Below are positions 1-10,948 of a DNA stretch of 64,000 nt, in pieces. This stretch comes from Ophiobolus disseminans (lineage: Eukaryota; Ascomycota; Dothideomycetes; Pleosporales; Phaeosphaeriaceae). The stretch's first letter is position 1; each line of letters starts with the position of its first letter. The notes below the pieces were generated by a model, which was not told the origin of the DNA, made no database searches, and saw only the letters and a list, made by a program, of their open reading frames with translations. Position numbers and translations under genes: made by a program. Location: NCBI GenBank assembly GCA_010093685.1, contig MU006219.1:329531-393530 (forward strand), written 5' to 3'.

Positions 1-1079
1 CTCCACCGCTCTTCCTCTCCAGGCACCAGACCAAATTGCTCAATGGCCTCAGTATCCGACTCATGCCCAGTGCGGTCAGGATTATCAAAAATCGCCGTCC
101 ATTTCGCCCTCACCCACTGCTGGACGTCTCCACGCATCTCAAACCGCTCCAGGTGCTGCAAAAACGCACCATGCCAAGCATACTCTAGAATCCAATCGAT
201 GACCAAGCCACGCTCACAGACCCTGGGCCGGAGACACGCGTCGGCCCATGTGCTGTCTTTGACGGAAAACCAGGGGTGTGCGTAACCGTACGCGTCGTCA
301 AAGTGCAGGACAAGGTGGCGACAGTGTTGTAGCAGCATTGCTGCGCCGTGAAGATGGGGGTCGGGGTAGAGTTCATCGCCTTGCGAGGCTGTGTCGGTCG
401 TGTTGAAAGGCGGTAGTCGGACGTTGAAAAATGCGAAATACTGGCTAGCGTCGAAGTCCAGCTCCACCGTCTCTAGCCCGTGGAAAGATAGATGGGGATG
501 GGGAAGGCATATTAGGGGTTGGATAGCGACGGTTCGGTGCGTTTGGGAGAGACTAGGTGGTACGGCGGTGTATGGAGGTAACTTTGTGTGCGGGTCTAAT
601 GATAGTAGGTAGTGGCTCATGTAGAAGTCATAGGGGGTTCTGAAGACTTTCGCGGATCTGAGATAGCTCAGCTGGCGTATGCGCCAGTACTCCCTCCTCA
701 AGTCGGCTGGGAGTGTCCTAGGGGTATTTGCACCACTGTCGGCGGAGCAATCGTAGGTGACGCGGAATGTGCTACACGTGTTGGGTGTACAGTGAGGCGT
801 TGCATGTTCCTCCTCGACGATGAGGCACTCAGAGGGTATCCAGTTCTGAAGCACTTGGCAAATAAGCTCACGGGGTAGTGGCAAATTGAAGAATGATAGT
901 GTTGGAGTGACTGAAGTGCCCTGAGGACGTCCAGGCTCCTGGTTCGGCTCTATTGGAAGGCGCATATTGGAAGGCTTAGAAATGAGGGCGGAGTTACAGA
1001 AGCTGAGTAGTAGAGGGTTGAAGGACGATGCGTGAATTCCCATGGGTGACAATACCGTGGTTGCGAACGAAGCGTACAT
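1..1079 (-). CDS. F-box-like fungal hypothetical protein, C-terminus cut by window edge
   Basis: One open reading frame runs on the minus strand from about position 1079 to the left edge with no stop, so the C-terminus lies outside the window. Possible starts in the same frame are ATG codons at 1079, 1043 and 965; an in-frame stop lies just upstream of 1079. Near the N-terminus the protein has an F-box-like LP motif (NLPLPRELICQVLQNW), followed by a Cys/His-rich stretch and long leucine-rich segments, as in the many uncharacterised fungal F-box-like proteins that may recruit substrates to SCF ubiquitin ligases. I recognise the type but not a specific orthologue. The frame is intact, unlike three related reading frames elsewhere in the window. 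Confidence 0.6.
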   Translation of the reverse strand, partial: MYASFATTVLSPMGIHASSFNPLLLSFCNSALISKPSNMRLPIEPNQEPGRPQGTSVTPTLSFFNLPLPRELICQVLQNWIPSECLIVEEEHATPHCTPNTCSTFRVTYDCSADSGANTPRTLPADLRREYWRIRQLSYLRSAKVFRTPYDFYMSHYLLSLDPHTKLPPYTAVPPSLSQTHRTVAIQPLICLPHPHLSFHGLETVELDFDASQYFAFFNVRLPPFNTTDTASQGDELYPDPHLHGAAMLLQHCRHLVLHFDDAYGYAHPWFSVKDSTWADACLRPRVCERGLVIDWILEYAWHGAFLQHLERFEMRGDVQQWVRAKWTAIFDNPDRTGHESDTEAIEQFGLVPGEEERW

Positions 1080-1359
1080 CACAGCGTGAATCGGTGGCGG
1101 CGACGAACATCACCTGAGGATTTCCAAGCTCGTGTATGATCAGATGGAACGTCGGATGTGAGGTCGTAGAATACACATTTCGAAAGGATGGTGGTTGTAC
1201 AAAGCAAAGGAGAGGTGCTCGACGATAGCTCGTATTTCTAGTAATGATAGCGCGCAGTAGTGGTGCTGTGTCCGTGAGAATGAAGAACGGATGCTGAAGA
1301 TAGCAAAGAATTCGTGAGTCGGATACATAGTTGATGATACAGGAAGTCGTACATGGACT

Positions 1360-2156
1360 TCATCCTCTCCTTCTCGCAGGAGCCGGACTCCAGCCCTGTG
1401 GTTGCCAGTCTTTGGGTGTTTCTGCCTGCCCCCAGGGCGAGTCTTTTGGCTCTTTCTTCGTATTCTTCCTTGTCTGCACAGGTGCATCGTCTGCGGAAGC
1501 TGGTACTGGTGGGTCGCGTGGCATCTGCTGAGGCGCAGGGTGTTCCGCCACAGACTGGGGCTTCGCTTCTTGCTCTTCCACACTTCGCGGCGGCTCAGCC
1601 CTAGCCCTCAATTCTTGGTCGGCATTCATCTGGGTTACGCCGCTATCAGGGTCTCGTGACTGCAGCATTTGCATCGGCTGCTGCTTGTCTGGCGGGTCCA
1701 GTGCTGACGGCTTCGACGCCCACCGTGCGTCTGCCTGCGAAGCGAGCATCTTCATTCTGTCCTGGCGGGCAACGTCCTGCTGCTGTTCGGTGATGGTGGG
1801 CGGGTCGAAGCGGGTATGGCGGAGCCATTGCATCCATGACGCTGCGACTGTTAGGCAGGTGCTGAGTGGGATGTGGGAAGGCACGAACGGGATACTTGAA
1901 CATCGCCAAGATGTGTGCTTCTACTGTACTGTGCCATTCTGCGGTTGCGGAGTGCGTGTAGTTGGTCCTTGAACTCCCAGAATGTGTTGCCCTGGAGATC
2001 GAAGCCTATGAGGTGTTAGAGCACCTCGAGCAAGGATGAGCTGTACGCAGAAGATGAGGGCAATTGCGCACCAACAAGCCATTTTTTGCGCCATGGGAAG
2101 CGCTTCATCTTCCATTCATACCATGCTCGGCGAATTGCGCTTGGTCCTTGCGGCAT
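1360..2156 (-). CDS. NDUFAF2: Mitochondrial complex I assembly factor, NDUFAF2/N7BML family
   Basis: Three exons are joined as 2156-2072, 2005-1889 and 1841-1360, giving 227 residues; the introns are 66 and 47 bp. The first exon encodes WYEWKMKRFPWRKKWLVG. After the join come GNTFWEFKD, then PSWMQWLRHTRFDPPT, the conserved core of the B17.2-like family (NDUFA12 paralogue). These proteins help assemble the peripheral arm of respiratory complex I in the mitochondrion. The second intron join was chosen because it restores the P-S-W-M-Q-W block in phase; it uses donor GTTCGT and has a CTAAC branch site. The C-terminal half is polar and Gln/Pro-rich and ends in basic residues, a lower-complexity tail. 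The gene is divergent from the calponin-homology gene, 303 bp away. Confidence 0.82.
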
Positions 2157-2459
2157 TGTGTGTCTTGGGCGGTGTTGGGAATAATTTCTGAGGCGCGATG
2201 GCGAGGGAGACGCGCATGGCATGACGTTGGCGGGTGTGGCTGGTGGGTCGCATGTAAGCCGGCCATCCCCCGCCATACCTACACATCCTCACTCCTCTTG
2301 CGCTGGTACGCACTCTGCACCTTGGCCCTCAGCCGCTATACCAATATTCTACTAGATTGAGGGTAGAATGTTGATGACATGACTTAATCGCAACCCAAAA
2401 CAAAAAATCAACATCGACATCATAAACAACCAATACACATCTCAGACCAACCGCCCACC
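2157..2459. promoter_or_regulatory. Divergent promoter region between NDUFAF2 and the CH-domain gene
   Basis: These 303 bp separate two start codons that face away from each other, so they must hold both promoters. The part nearest the CH gene is A-rich with CAAAACAAAAAATCAACATC-type sequence, and the CH start has a good context (CCCACCATGG). No further element is evident. Confidence 0.5.
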
Positions 2460-4562
2460 ATGGCGTCTGTAACGTCGCTGGACCAGGACATGAGGAAGCT
2501 GCGGATGGACCGGTACACGCCCAAAGCCGCGAACGAGGTGCGCGGCTGGATCGAAGATGTCCTGGGCGAGCGCCTGCCTGCGGGCGACCTGCTCGATGCG
2601 CTCAAAGATGGGACGGCGCTGTGCAGGTACACACATGCCATGCATTCTACGAAGGGCTAACAACAGCTGACACCTCCCAGACTGATCAACCTCGCAGTGC
2701 CGAGCCCAGGCGTCAGGTTCAAGAAGTCGGCCATGCCTTTCATCCAGATGGAGAACATCTCGCACTTCCTGCGCGCCTGCGAGATGCCGCCACTCAACAT
2801 GCCCGCCCACGACCGCTTCCTCACCGTCGACCTCTTCGAGTCCAAAGACCCCGCCCAAGTCCTGCAGTGTCTGACCGCATTCAGCCGCGTCGCGCACAAC
2901 GTGAACCCCTCCAGCTTCCCTACTAGCATTGGCCCCAAGCGCGGAGGCGGCGTGGTGAGTCCTACAAGCACGGGGGGAGGCTACACCAACCCGGGCCTGA
3001 CGTCTCCTGGTTTCGGAAGGAACCGCGGACCGAGCACGGCAAGCACAGCCAGCGGGTCCAGCACCTTCAACCCACTGGCGCGACCACCCGCAGAGAAGTC
3101 GCTCAGTCCGTCGCGGACTGGGGGGTCAAACGCATCCTACACCTCCAATGGCATGCCCAAGTCACCTCCTGGCGGAGTTAGCAGCTGGAGCAAGAAGACT
3201 GACGAGGGAAGCACAGCCCCAGCCTGGAACATACACCAGTACGGCTACATGGGCGGCGCGAGCCAAGGCAACCAGGGTGTTGCATTTGGCGCGCGACGTC
3301 AGATCACCAGTGCCGGACCCCACGTGCCAAACCTGGCAGAGAAGGAACGGAAGCGCAAGGAAAAGGCGGCAGAGGACGAGCGACTGCGCTTGCAGGCCGA
3401 GGAGGCTGAGCACAAGCGACGAGTCGAGCGCGAGGCAGAGGAAGAGAGGGCGCGGCTGGAAGAAGAGCGGCGCTGGGAGGAGGAGGCACGGAAGCAACGC
3501 GAGACCGAAACACGCCGCCTTGATCAGCAAAAACGTGAGTGGGAAGAGCAGGAGCGCCGCTGGAAGTCGGACGAGGAACAACGGCAGCGGGAGGAACGCG
3601 AGGAGCAGCAGCGCATCGAAGCTGAGACGCGGCGGAAGCGAGCTGGCAGCGATGCGAGACTGACGGGCCAGTTCCTCAGTCAATACCAGGCCGAGCAAGC
3701 CAACCGACCGCGCAGTCGACGCAATAGCCAGGACGAGGAAGGTAATGCGGAACGCGACCGCATTAAAGATCTCGAGCGGCAGCTAGAGGAGGCCAAAGAG
3801 CGCGAACGGCAATACCAGGTGGAGCGTGAAGGACGTCTTCAAGACAAGAAAGTGCGCTCACGCTCAAAGAGCCGTACACGCGACCGATCACGAAGCCGCC
3901 CTCGTCCGGTGCCTCCACCACGTGCGCCGTCACCACAAGACAGCACAGTCTCGTGGGCCCAAGCTGACGACCGTGATTATCTGCGCAAGCAATGGGAGAC
4001 AGTGCAGAGACAGCCACCTCGCCCACTCCCAGAGCCCGCACTGCCCTCCCTGCCGACCCGTCCGCTCCCAGAACCGGCAGCCCGGCCTCTACCTGACACA
4101 TCATCAAGGCCACTCCCCGACGCCTCTTCCAGACCACTACCAGATCCAGTTGCGTACGCCAAACCCAGCCGTACAGACCGCTTCCTCGCCACAAACCCAG
4201 CTCCTGCACCCTCGAAGCCCACCACCCACATTCCACCCGAGCTCACATCGACTTCAGAGCAGCGTGGTGAAGATGCACGGCGAGCAGCATCCCAGGCCAA
4301 GACTAAGGCTGCCGGCTGGGCATCCAAGTCGTTGCTTGAGCGCGAAATGGAGCGTGAGCGCGAACGCCAAAGGGAATGGGAGGAAACCCAACGCCAGATC
4401 CTAAACGCAGCCAAAGACCCATCTGCCGGCACGAGCGAAGGTCAAAGCTGGGACGTCAATCAGTACGGCTACATGGGCGGTGATAACCAGAATAAGCTTG
4501 GTGGTATCAACTTTGGAGGCAGGAGGCAGATTGGCGGCCCGAGGCCGTTTGGGCCGAGGTAG
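2460..4562 (+). CDS. Calponin-homology protein with two calponin-type repeats and coiled coil
   Basis: Two exons (2460-2626 and 2681-4562, intron 54 bp) encode 682 residues. Residues about 15-140 form a single type-3 calponin-homology domain as in transgelin/Scp1 (ALCR-LINLAVPSPG across the splice, then KKSAMPFIQMENISHFL). A calponin-type actin-binding repeat follows at about 238-262 (YGYMGG...GARRQI). Residues about 276-390 are highly charged Glu/Arg coiled coil, followed by an SR-like basic patch. A proline-rich block with repeated RPLP(E/D) units follows, and a second calponin-type repeat lies near the C-terminus (about 645-670). Yeast Scp1 and animal transgelin are short actin bundlers, so this is a much enlarged form, probably a cytoskeletal scaffold. 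The actin link is inferred from the domains. Confidence 0.85.
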
Positions 4563-5024
4563 ACGCCGATGGAATGAGTAGGATTGGTATGTCCTGAATC
4601 GTGACGAGAAGTAGTATCCTATTAGTTCTACGGACGAGCTTGAACGGGATGAAGGAATATTGCATATTAGCGTAGCTTAACCTAACGAATAGACGAGCAT
4701 TCAGATTTTAACAATCGCCTTGTGTTGAATCCTCATGTAACCTAACCGACTTTGAAATGCTGTAGCGGCTAGGGCAGATGCAATGACAGATGATCTTCCT
4801 TGAGAAGAGAAACATAGTATAAAATTCCGGGTAGTTTGCTTGGTTTCGATCGAACAGGAAATCTTCTAGGAAGGCGCGAAGGTGGAACACGCCAAGCCAT
4901 CGGTGGATGCAAACGCCGATCTCAGATTCTCGAAGCTCTGAGCTCTCACGACGCGCTCACAACTGCCAAACTCCATATCAATTGCTTTACCTACGTTGCA
5001 ACCCTCCAAACCCGACCCACCACG
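4563..5024. other. Intergenic: 3' region of the CH gene and 5' region of U1-C
   Basis: No convincing gene is seen. The stretch between the two plus-strand genes is moderately AT-rich in its first half. Open frames that overlap the U1-C start simply extend upstream of the true ATG. Confidence 0.5.
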
Positions 5025-5748
5025 ATGCCCAAGTTCTTCTGCGACTACTGCGATGTATATCTCACGCACGACAGCATGAGCGTGCGGAAGGCGCACAACA
5101 ACGGCCGCAACCACCTTCGCAACGTGCAGGCCTACTACGAGCAGATTTCGAGCGACCAGACACAGCAGGTCATTAATAGTATAACCGACGCATACAACAC
5201 AGAAGGCCAGGCGAATCCGCTGTATCAAGCGAACCTGAACGGAGGCTTTGTGGGCGGACCGATGGGGCCCATGCCTGGTATGGGTGGACCGATGGGTATG
5301 CCGCCGGGTGGAATGCCTGGATTTCCGCCGCCAGGTGAGCTTTGACAAGGCTTCAAAGAAGGAAGGAGTGCTAATAGGATGTAGGAATGCCTGGAATGCC
5401 GCCACCCTTCATGGGACGCGGAGGACGTTAGTCAACTCCTTTATACGTCTCGCACGTCTAGCAACTGACTCTTCTACAGCACCCAACATGCCAATGCCAT
5501 CATTCCCTCCACCAGGCGGTATGCCCCCAGGCCCAGGTGGAATGCCTCCAAACGGTATGCCCCCCTTCCCTCCCCCGAACATGCCCGGAGGCCTGCCACC
5601 GATGGGCATGCCCCCCTTCCCATTTCCACCTCCAGGCGGCGCAGGTTCACCGCCGGGTGGCTTGCCGTTCCCGCCACCAGGAGGTATGCCGCCCATGCCT
5701 CATGGAGGACCGCCTGGTAGATTCCCACCCGGACCGCCTGGACGTTAG
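5025..5748 (+). CDS. yhc1: U1 snRNP protein C (U1-C)
   Basis: The protein begins MPKFFCDYCDVYLTHDS, the diagnostic U1-C start. Its single C2H2 zinc finger (CDYC, then KAHNNGRNH) contacts the U1 snRNA/5' splice-site duplex in early spliceosome assembly. Three exons (5025-5334, 5385-5426, 5480-5748) give 206 residues; both introns are about 50 bp. Everything after residue about 75 is Pro/Gly/Met-rich low-complexity sequence, typical of fungal U1-C tails. The string GGACGTTAG occurs both at the exon 2 donor and at the terminal stop codon, so a shorter isoform ending ...GRGGR is possible if intron 2 is retained. Identification is secure; the C-terminal exon structure is less so. Confidence 0.92.
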
Positions 5749-5766
5749 GTGCCTCCGGTTGCATAT

Positions 5767-5943
5767 ATGGGTGGAATGAACACGTTCGGACGCTTTGATT
5801 TTGTGGTGCCGGAGCTCAAGAGGAAACGAGAAGAGAGCGAAGATATACCCAGGCCTTTCTTGAGGGGTGGAGAGGATTCTGTTTGGAAGCCTACAGGCGC
5901 AAATGCGATTGGCATCAAGAAGATGAAGGCCGAGTCGCCCTGA
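5767..5943 (+). other. Small coding-like ORF just downstream of U1-C
   Basis: A 58-codon frame starts with ATG 18 bp after the U1-C stop. It encodes a charged peptide (PELKRKREESEDIPRPF, then GANAIGIKKMKAESP) that looks more like real protein than chance sequence. It could be an alternative last exon, a remnant of an older 3' end, or a separate short gene. No family is recognised. Confidence 0.25.
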
Positions 5944-6090
5944 GTTGAAGGCTACGTGCAGTGCAAATGTACGTCTACTGTTTGACTCGTGTGCGCGTAG
6001 GCTTACAGTGCGTGTAGCAATAATTAGGTGCTACGAGAAGTCGAAATGGAAACGTGATGTGCATTGTTTAGTCTACCGTGCCAAAGACGC

Positions 6091-7130
6091 TCATGCGCTT
6101 CTCCTAAACAACTCCGTGGCATACTCTTCCACATGCATCATGCCCATGCCCAACTGCTCGTTCACTGTCCGCTCCTTATCCCACCAGACTCCGTCCCTTG
6201 CAAAGACAAGTCTGTACTTCTTCAGTCCATCCTCCGGGTCCTCGTGCAACTCCTCTTCAAGATGCGGAACACTCCACACTTCTTTCTCCACCTCGTTTCC
6301 ACTCACCTTCTCAACGATGTCGGCCAGCTCGTCGTAACTCACCACATCGCCCGCAACATACACCACCTTATTCTCCGCGTCCACATCGCCCGCCACAATC
6401 CTCGTTAGCACACGGCCAATGTCAAACACATCCGTCACAGTGACCTTGTGCTGCCCGTTTCTCAATGCTCTGACCACCACCCTGCCCTTGTCTTCCTCCT
6501 TTGATCGATCGACAATTCCCCAAAACGGCTCAAACAGAAACGACATGAAGATGCCTGTTGAGACGACCGTCCACTTCACATTCGCTGCCTCGGCCTCAGC
6601 GCGGAGTAAGTCGCGCACGACTTTTTGCGCGCCGAACAAGGGCATCAGACCCTGGCCATCGCCTGTGATGTCGTAGTCCACACCCCACTGCCAGGGGAAG
6701 AACCACAGTCTGTCCTCGCCGCGTGATTTCTTGAGCTTGCCGGCCTCGAGGGCTTCGTACGCTAGTTTCTTCACTGAGTCTGGATCTTGGCCGAAGCCCG
6801 TTGCTGAGACTGTGTGTCGTTAAAATCACTTCCAAGTTTGTACATGGTTTATAAGACCTGTTGAGACTTACTCAGGATGTCATAGCGCGCGAACTCCTCG
6901 GCGAGTTTCTGTGAGTCGCTGGTCAAGTCGAGTGCGAGCAAGGAGAAGCCGTTGGAGGCTAGGTGCGTGTAGTTTGCGGGCGTGCGCACGCCGATTGTTA
7001 TCTCGACGTGTGGGAGAGTGGGCAGGTGTGGGAGGAACGAGGTGCCGAGTTCGCCTGCGCCGATGAGGAGGATTTTAGTTGATGATGAAGTTGTGGACGC
7101 GGGCATTGTGGGTGATGGGAATTTTGTCAT
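6091..7130 (-). CDS. NmrA-like / isoflavone-reductase-like NAD(P)-binding oxidoreductase
   Basis: Two exons (7130-6872 and 6809-6091, intron 62 bp with donor GTAAGT) give 325 residues. The N-terminus carries a Rossmann nucleotide-binding motif (KILLIGAGELG). Later segments (WFFPWQWGVDYD, VKWTVVSTGIFMSFLFEPFWG, VTVTDVFDIGRV) match the atypical SDR/NmrA group, which includes fungal isoflavone-reductase-like and CipA-type enzymes. No classical SDR Tyr-x-x-x-Lys is obvious, which fits this group, where members may be reductases or NADP sensors. I took the first true ATG; the frame stays open a little further upstream only from a GTG. The substrate cannot be inferred. Confidence 0.82.
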
Positions 7131-7873
7131 AGGTGAGAATGAGTTCAAGACACAAATATTCGATGTTGTCACTTCTTGTCAATCAAGATACATGGATGCT
7201 ACTTATATACACGCACGATACCACCTAACATCGAATCCGGAGTTAAGCCCCCATACCCCGGCCATGGAATCTTCTCCCAATTGAGCCGTCCCATGAGCAA
7301 TCTCCCAATGATATCGTCTGTGAAGTCATTGTCTTGGATATTGGGTTGTGCCACAGTCTTGCAGGGAGATGGTTATCGGTACACCTGACGTGAGGCCGAG
7401 GGTCTTCGGAGTGACCAAAGATTGGAGAGCAAGTGCGACGTCGGTGTAGTCATCTGAGTGGCGCTGATTAATATGACACGGCGTACTGCGAAGGTGGGAG
7501 TGCGCTGGTAGGATGGGTCGGAGTCAGGTGTGGAGGGAAGGCACACTCTACCGAGGTCGCTGAATCATAGAATTGGGATGGCTGGATTGTGGTGGCTGGG
7601 GGCAACTATATCCATTGAGTGATTTGTCGATGGAAATGTCTCGTCACTGAGTGCCCAGTCTATCCTCGGGCAAGTTTCTGCGCTCTTTTCAATCGTTTTG
7701 TTATGGTGGTTGTGATGGTCTGGTGCCCGAGTCCGGGAGGGCTGCCATGATGAGGCTCTTGGCGCTAGAACGCGCTAAATAAGCGAACTTCCCACACTCA
7801 GTGTTGGCTATCGACGTCGAACTTTGCCCACCACGTCCCCGTCAATCCAAAACAGAAGCCACTCATCGCAATC
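7131..7873. other. Intergenic region upstream of NmrA-like gene and RACK1
   Basis: About 740 bp lie between two divergent genes. No supportable coding region, tRNA or repeat is seen. The strong promoter expected for the RACK1 gene should lie in the right half, where short pyrimidine-rich runs occur close to its ATG. Confidence 0.5.
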
Positions 7874-9139
7874 ATGGCCGAGCAACTGGTTCTCCGTGGC
7901 ACCCTCGAGGGCCACTCCGGCTGGGTTACTTCCCTCGCTACCTCGCTCGAGAAGTGAGTTTTGCCCTTATTCACGATGCAGTGCGTCGCGCGCAGTCACG
8001 ACTAACCCGCGCGCAGCCCCAACATGCTCCTCTCCGGCTCGCGCGACAAGACGCTCATCATCTGGAACTTGACCCGCGACGAGAGCTCGTACGGCTACCC
8101 CAAGAGGAGCCTCCACGGCCACTCCCACATCGTCTCCGACTGCGTACGTGCTCCGACTGAGCAGGGCTAGCAGCAATTGGCTGGCTGGGAAGCGAGGCTG
8201 CTGAGCTGACAATTTCCCATAGGTCATCTCCTCGGACGGTGCCTACGCCCTCTCCTCCTCCTGGGACAAGACCCTCCGCCTGTGGGAGCTGTCCACCGGT
8301 GTCACCACCCGCCGCTTCGTCGGCCACACCAACGACGTCCTCTCCGTCTCCTTCTCCGCCGACAACCGCCAGATCGTCTCCGGCTCGCGCGACCGGACCA
8401 TCAAGCTCTGGAACACACTCGGCGACTGCAAGTACACCATCACCGACAAGGGCCACACCGAGTGGGTCTCGTGCGTGCGCTTCTCGCCCAACCCCCAGAA
8501 CCCCGTCATCGTCTCTGCCGGCTGGGACAAGCTCGTCAAGGTGCGTACATTTGCCCCTGAACAACGCTCCCCCTGTTTTATGATGATCTGGATTTCCTTA
8601 AGTATTTGCTACTTCAGAGCTTCGGCGATGAGACAACAACACCAATTCCTGATACGGCCCTCAATATTCGCTCGCTTGAGAAATTTGTCAGAGTGTAAAG
8701 CTGACATCCACAGGTCTGGGAACTCGCTTCCTGCCGCATTCAGACGGACCACATCGGCCACACCGGCTACATCAACACCGTCACCATCTCCCCCGATGGC
8801 TCCCTCTGCGCCTCCGGAGGTAAGGACGGAACCACGATGCTCTGGGACCTGAACGAGTCCAAGCACCTCTACTCCCTGTCCGCCGGTGACGAGATCCACG
8901 CACTTGTCTTCTCGCCCAACCGCTACTGGCTGTGCGCCGCCACCGCCTCGAGCATCATCATCTTCGATCTCGAGAAGAAGAGCAAGGTCGATGAGCTCAA
9001 GCCCGAGTACATGGAGGTCGGCAAGAAGAGCCGGGAGCCCGAGTGTGTCTCCCTGGCCTGGAGCGCCGACGGCCAGACCTTGTTCGCTGGTTACACCGAT
9101 AACCGCATCCGCTGCTGGGGCGTCATGTCAAGGGCATAA
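7874..9139 (+). CDS. cpc2: RACK1 / Gbeta-like WD40 protein of the 40S ribosome
   Basis: Four exons (7874-7953, 8017-8143, 8223-8540, 8714-9139) join in phase to 316 residues, the canonical RACK1 length. Seven WD repeats are visible, including SGSRDKTLIIWNL, SSSWDKTLRLWEL, SGSRDRTIKLWNT, SAGWDKLVKVWEL and SGGKDGTTMLWDL. The protein is a seven-bladed propeller on the head of the small ribosomal subunit. It links translation to signalling and, in fungi (CpcB/Cpc2/Asc1), to amino-acid starvation control and development. Intron 3 (8541-8713, 173 bp) is longer than the window's typical introns of about 50 bp and may carry something else (see findings). Identification is secure. Confidence 0.97.
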
Positions 9140-9350
9140 GCGCATGTAGTGTGAAGCGAGGTAGTTGACGAGAGGCGTAAATGGGAAAAACGAACGATTC
9201 CATGATTCCACATCTTCTGTAGCAGATATGAGTGACGCTCATGCGGGATGGGTTTTGGGCATGGTCATCCGGTATTAGCATCCAGGCGCTCAGAGTCAAT
9301 GAAAATTATCAAGTCCATCGACATCTTTTAAGTGTGTGTGTTTGAGGTGT

Positions 9351-10283
9351 CTATAGCTTACTAAACGTAGCCTGTCTCTTCTGCAGCCCACTCAGCATCG
9401 CGTCCTTCATATCCTGCGTTTGCAGCATGGCCGCATTCCACGCCGCCGTGTAATTCAACCCATCCGCAATACTCCTATCTCTCGAGTAGTTGATAATCTC
9501 CTTCGTCCCCATGACAGCAACGGGCGACTTTGACGCAATCAAGCTCGCCAGCTTCAACCCCTCCTCCACAGCCGTCTTCTTATCCGGCAACACACGACTC
9601 ACAAGCCCATGCTGCAGCGCCTCGTCGCTCCCAAAGATGCGCGCCGACAAAGCAATCTCCTTGACCCACGAATGATTCCCAACACTATGCGGCAGCCGCG
9701 ACAACGTGCCTATATCCGCCGCAAGACCTATATCCACCTCCTTGACCGAGAACTGCGTCGTTTCCGTCGAGAAACGTATATCGCAGCTCAAACACATATC
9801 TATGGCCAGTCCATAGCTTATACCATGCATAATACATATAACCGGCTTCTCACATTTCTCGATGGAGGATATGCAGTCCTGGAACTCGAGGATGTGGCGC
9901 CGTAGGCCGACGGCTTTGCGCGCTGCGTCGCTGGTGGGTGGGGCGGAGAGTTGCCCGGATGAGGCGGCTTGGACGTCGAGCCCGGCTGTGAAGGCGCGGG
10001 GGCCGGCGCCGGTGAGGAGGATGGAGCGGATGGAGGGGTCGTGGGAGAGGGATTTGAAGATTGCTGAGAGGTTGAGCCACATTCTGGTTTGTTTTGTTAG
10101 TTATACGTGGATTTGTGGGGTGGGGTGGGTGGTGATTTGGGATGGGTGAAGCAATGGAACGAGTACGCACATCTCCTTGAACGCGTTCATTTTCTCTGGC
10201 CGGTTGATCTCGACGTGCGCGACATATTCGGCTGGGAAAGTGACGTTGTAGAACTCGTAGTTGTAGTCTGCTACGTTGGCCAT
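9351..10283 (-). CDS. Peroxisomal delta3,5-delta2,4-dienoyl-CoA isomerase (ECH1-like)
   Basis: Two exons (10283-10171 and 10083-9351, intron 87 bp) give 281 residues of the enoyl-CoA hydratase/isomerase superfamily. The oxyanion-hole segments AFTAGLDV and CIMHGISYGLAIDM are present. The stretch FSVKEVDIGLAADIGTL is characteristic of dienoyl-CoA isomerases, which move double bonds during beta-oxidation of unsaturated fatty acids. The protein ends in SKL, a perfect PTS1, so it is predicted to act in the peroxisome. I considered the siderophore hydratase SidH, another peroxisomal member of the superfamily, but the ECH1 signature and the 14 kb distance from the cluster argue against it. It is convergent with RACK1, about 210 bp apart. 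Confidence 0.88.
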
Positions 10284-10948
10284 CTTGACGTCTCGGTGTG
10301 CCTCTGGCTAGCTCTTTCTTTTGGAATACGCAGTCGATGTTGGGTAGCTTTGTGGCTTTTGAGAGGGAGGGTATTGTAGGGGCGTGGAAGGTGTCTAATG
10401 TACCTATGTGAGATGTTGTCGGCTGGCACGAGCGAGTCGTTCGGCGTTTGGCGCTGGTGATGGTGGGTTGGGCCGAGGTATGTTTTGTGGGTGGATGGGG
10501 CTAGTGGATTGCTGTTTTGGGATGGGAAGCTGGGGAAGGTGCGTCTGAACTCAGGCGTCGATCCTTCCATCAGTCAGCACTTCTGGATGGTATTCATTAT
10601 CAACCATTCGTCTTTTAAGCTTTGAATTTCTTTGCACAATTTTTATAAACTTGCTCTTCAGGCGTCATAACTAGCAATGGTTGTGTCCAAGCAAACGAGG
10701 AAAGCAGACCTTGGAGTGACTGCACCAGTCCTCGGCAACTCTCGTGGCGGTTACATTATGTTTCTATGTTTTTAAAGCCTACAAGTCCACAAGCTTATAA
10801 AGATGACCTTGGACTATAAGACTGCAGAGCTCGCATTGGGCAACAGCAGGCATTTGGTCACATAGGCATTCACCTTCTTACCAGATTGGCGAATCTACAC
10901 AACGGCAATACCGCAAGCATCAACCTCTGATCAACATCATGAGGCCGC
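10284..10948. other. Intergenic: divergent upstream region
   Basis: This region separates the dienoyl-CoA isomerase start from a decayed F-box-like frame. It contains AT-rich patches (around 10600-10660 and 10770-10810) and no convincing coding sequence. Confidence 0.45.

Noticed and set aside
660..690. tRNA D-arm-like string TAGCTCAGCTGGC
   Set aside because: It lies inside the minus-strand F-box-like coding frame, and no acceptor stem or T-loop is found around it.
1140..1583. 147-codon minus-strand frame overlapping the NDUFAF2 3' end
   Set aside because: It lies in another frame across the last NDUFAF2 exon and has no family motif.
9351..10283. Possible SidH hydratase for the siderophore pathway
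   Set aside because: The segment FSVKEVDIGLAADIGTL marks dienoyl-CoA isomerases, and the gene lies far from the cluster without an iron-GATA site.
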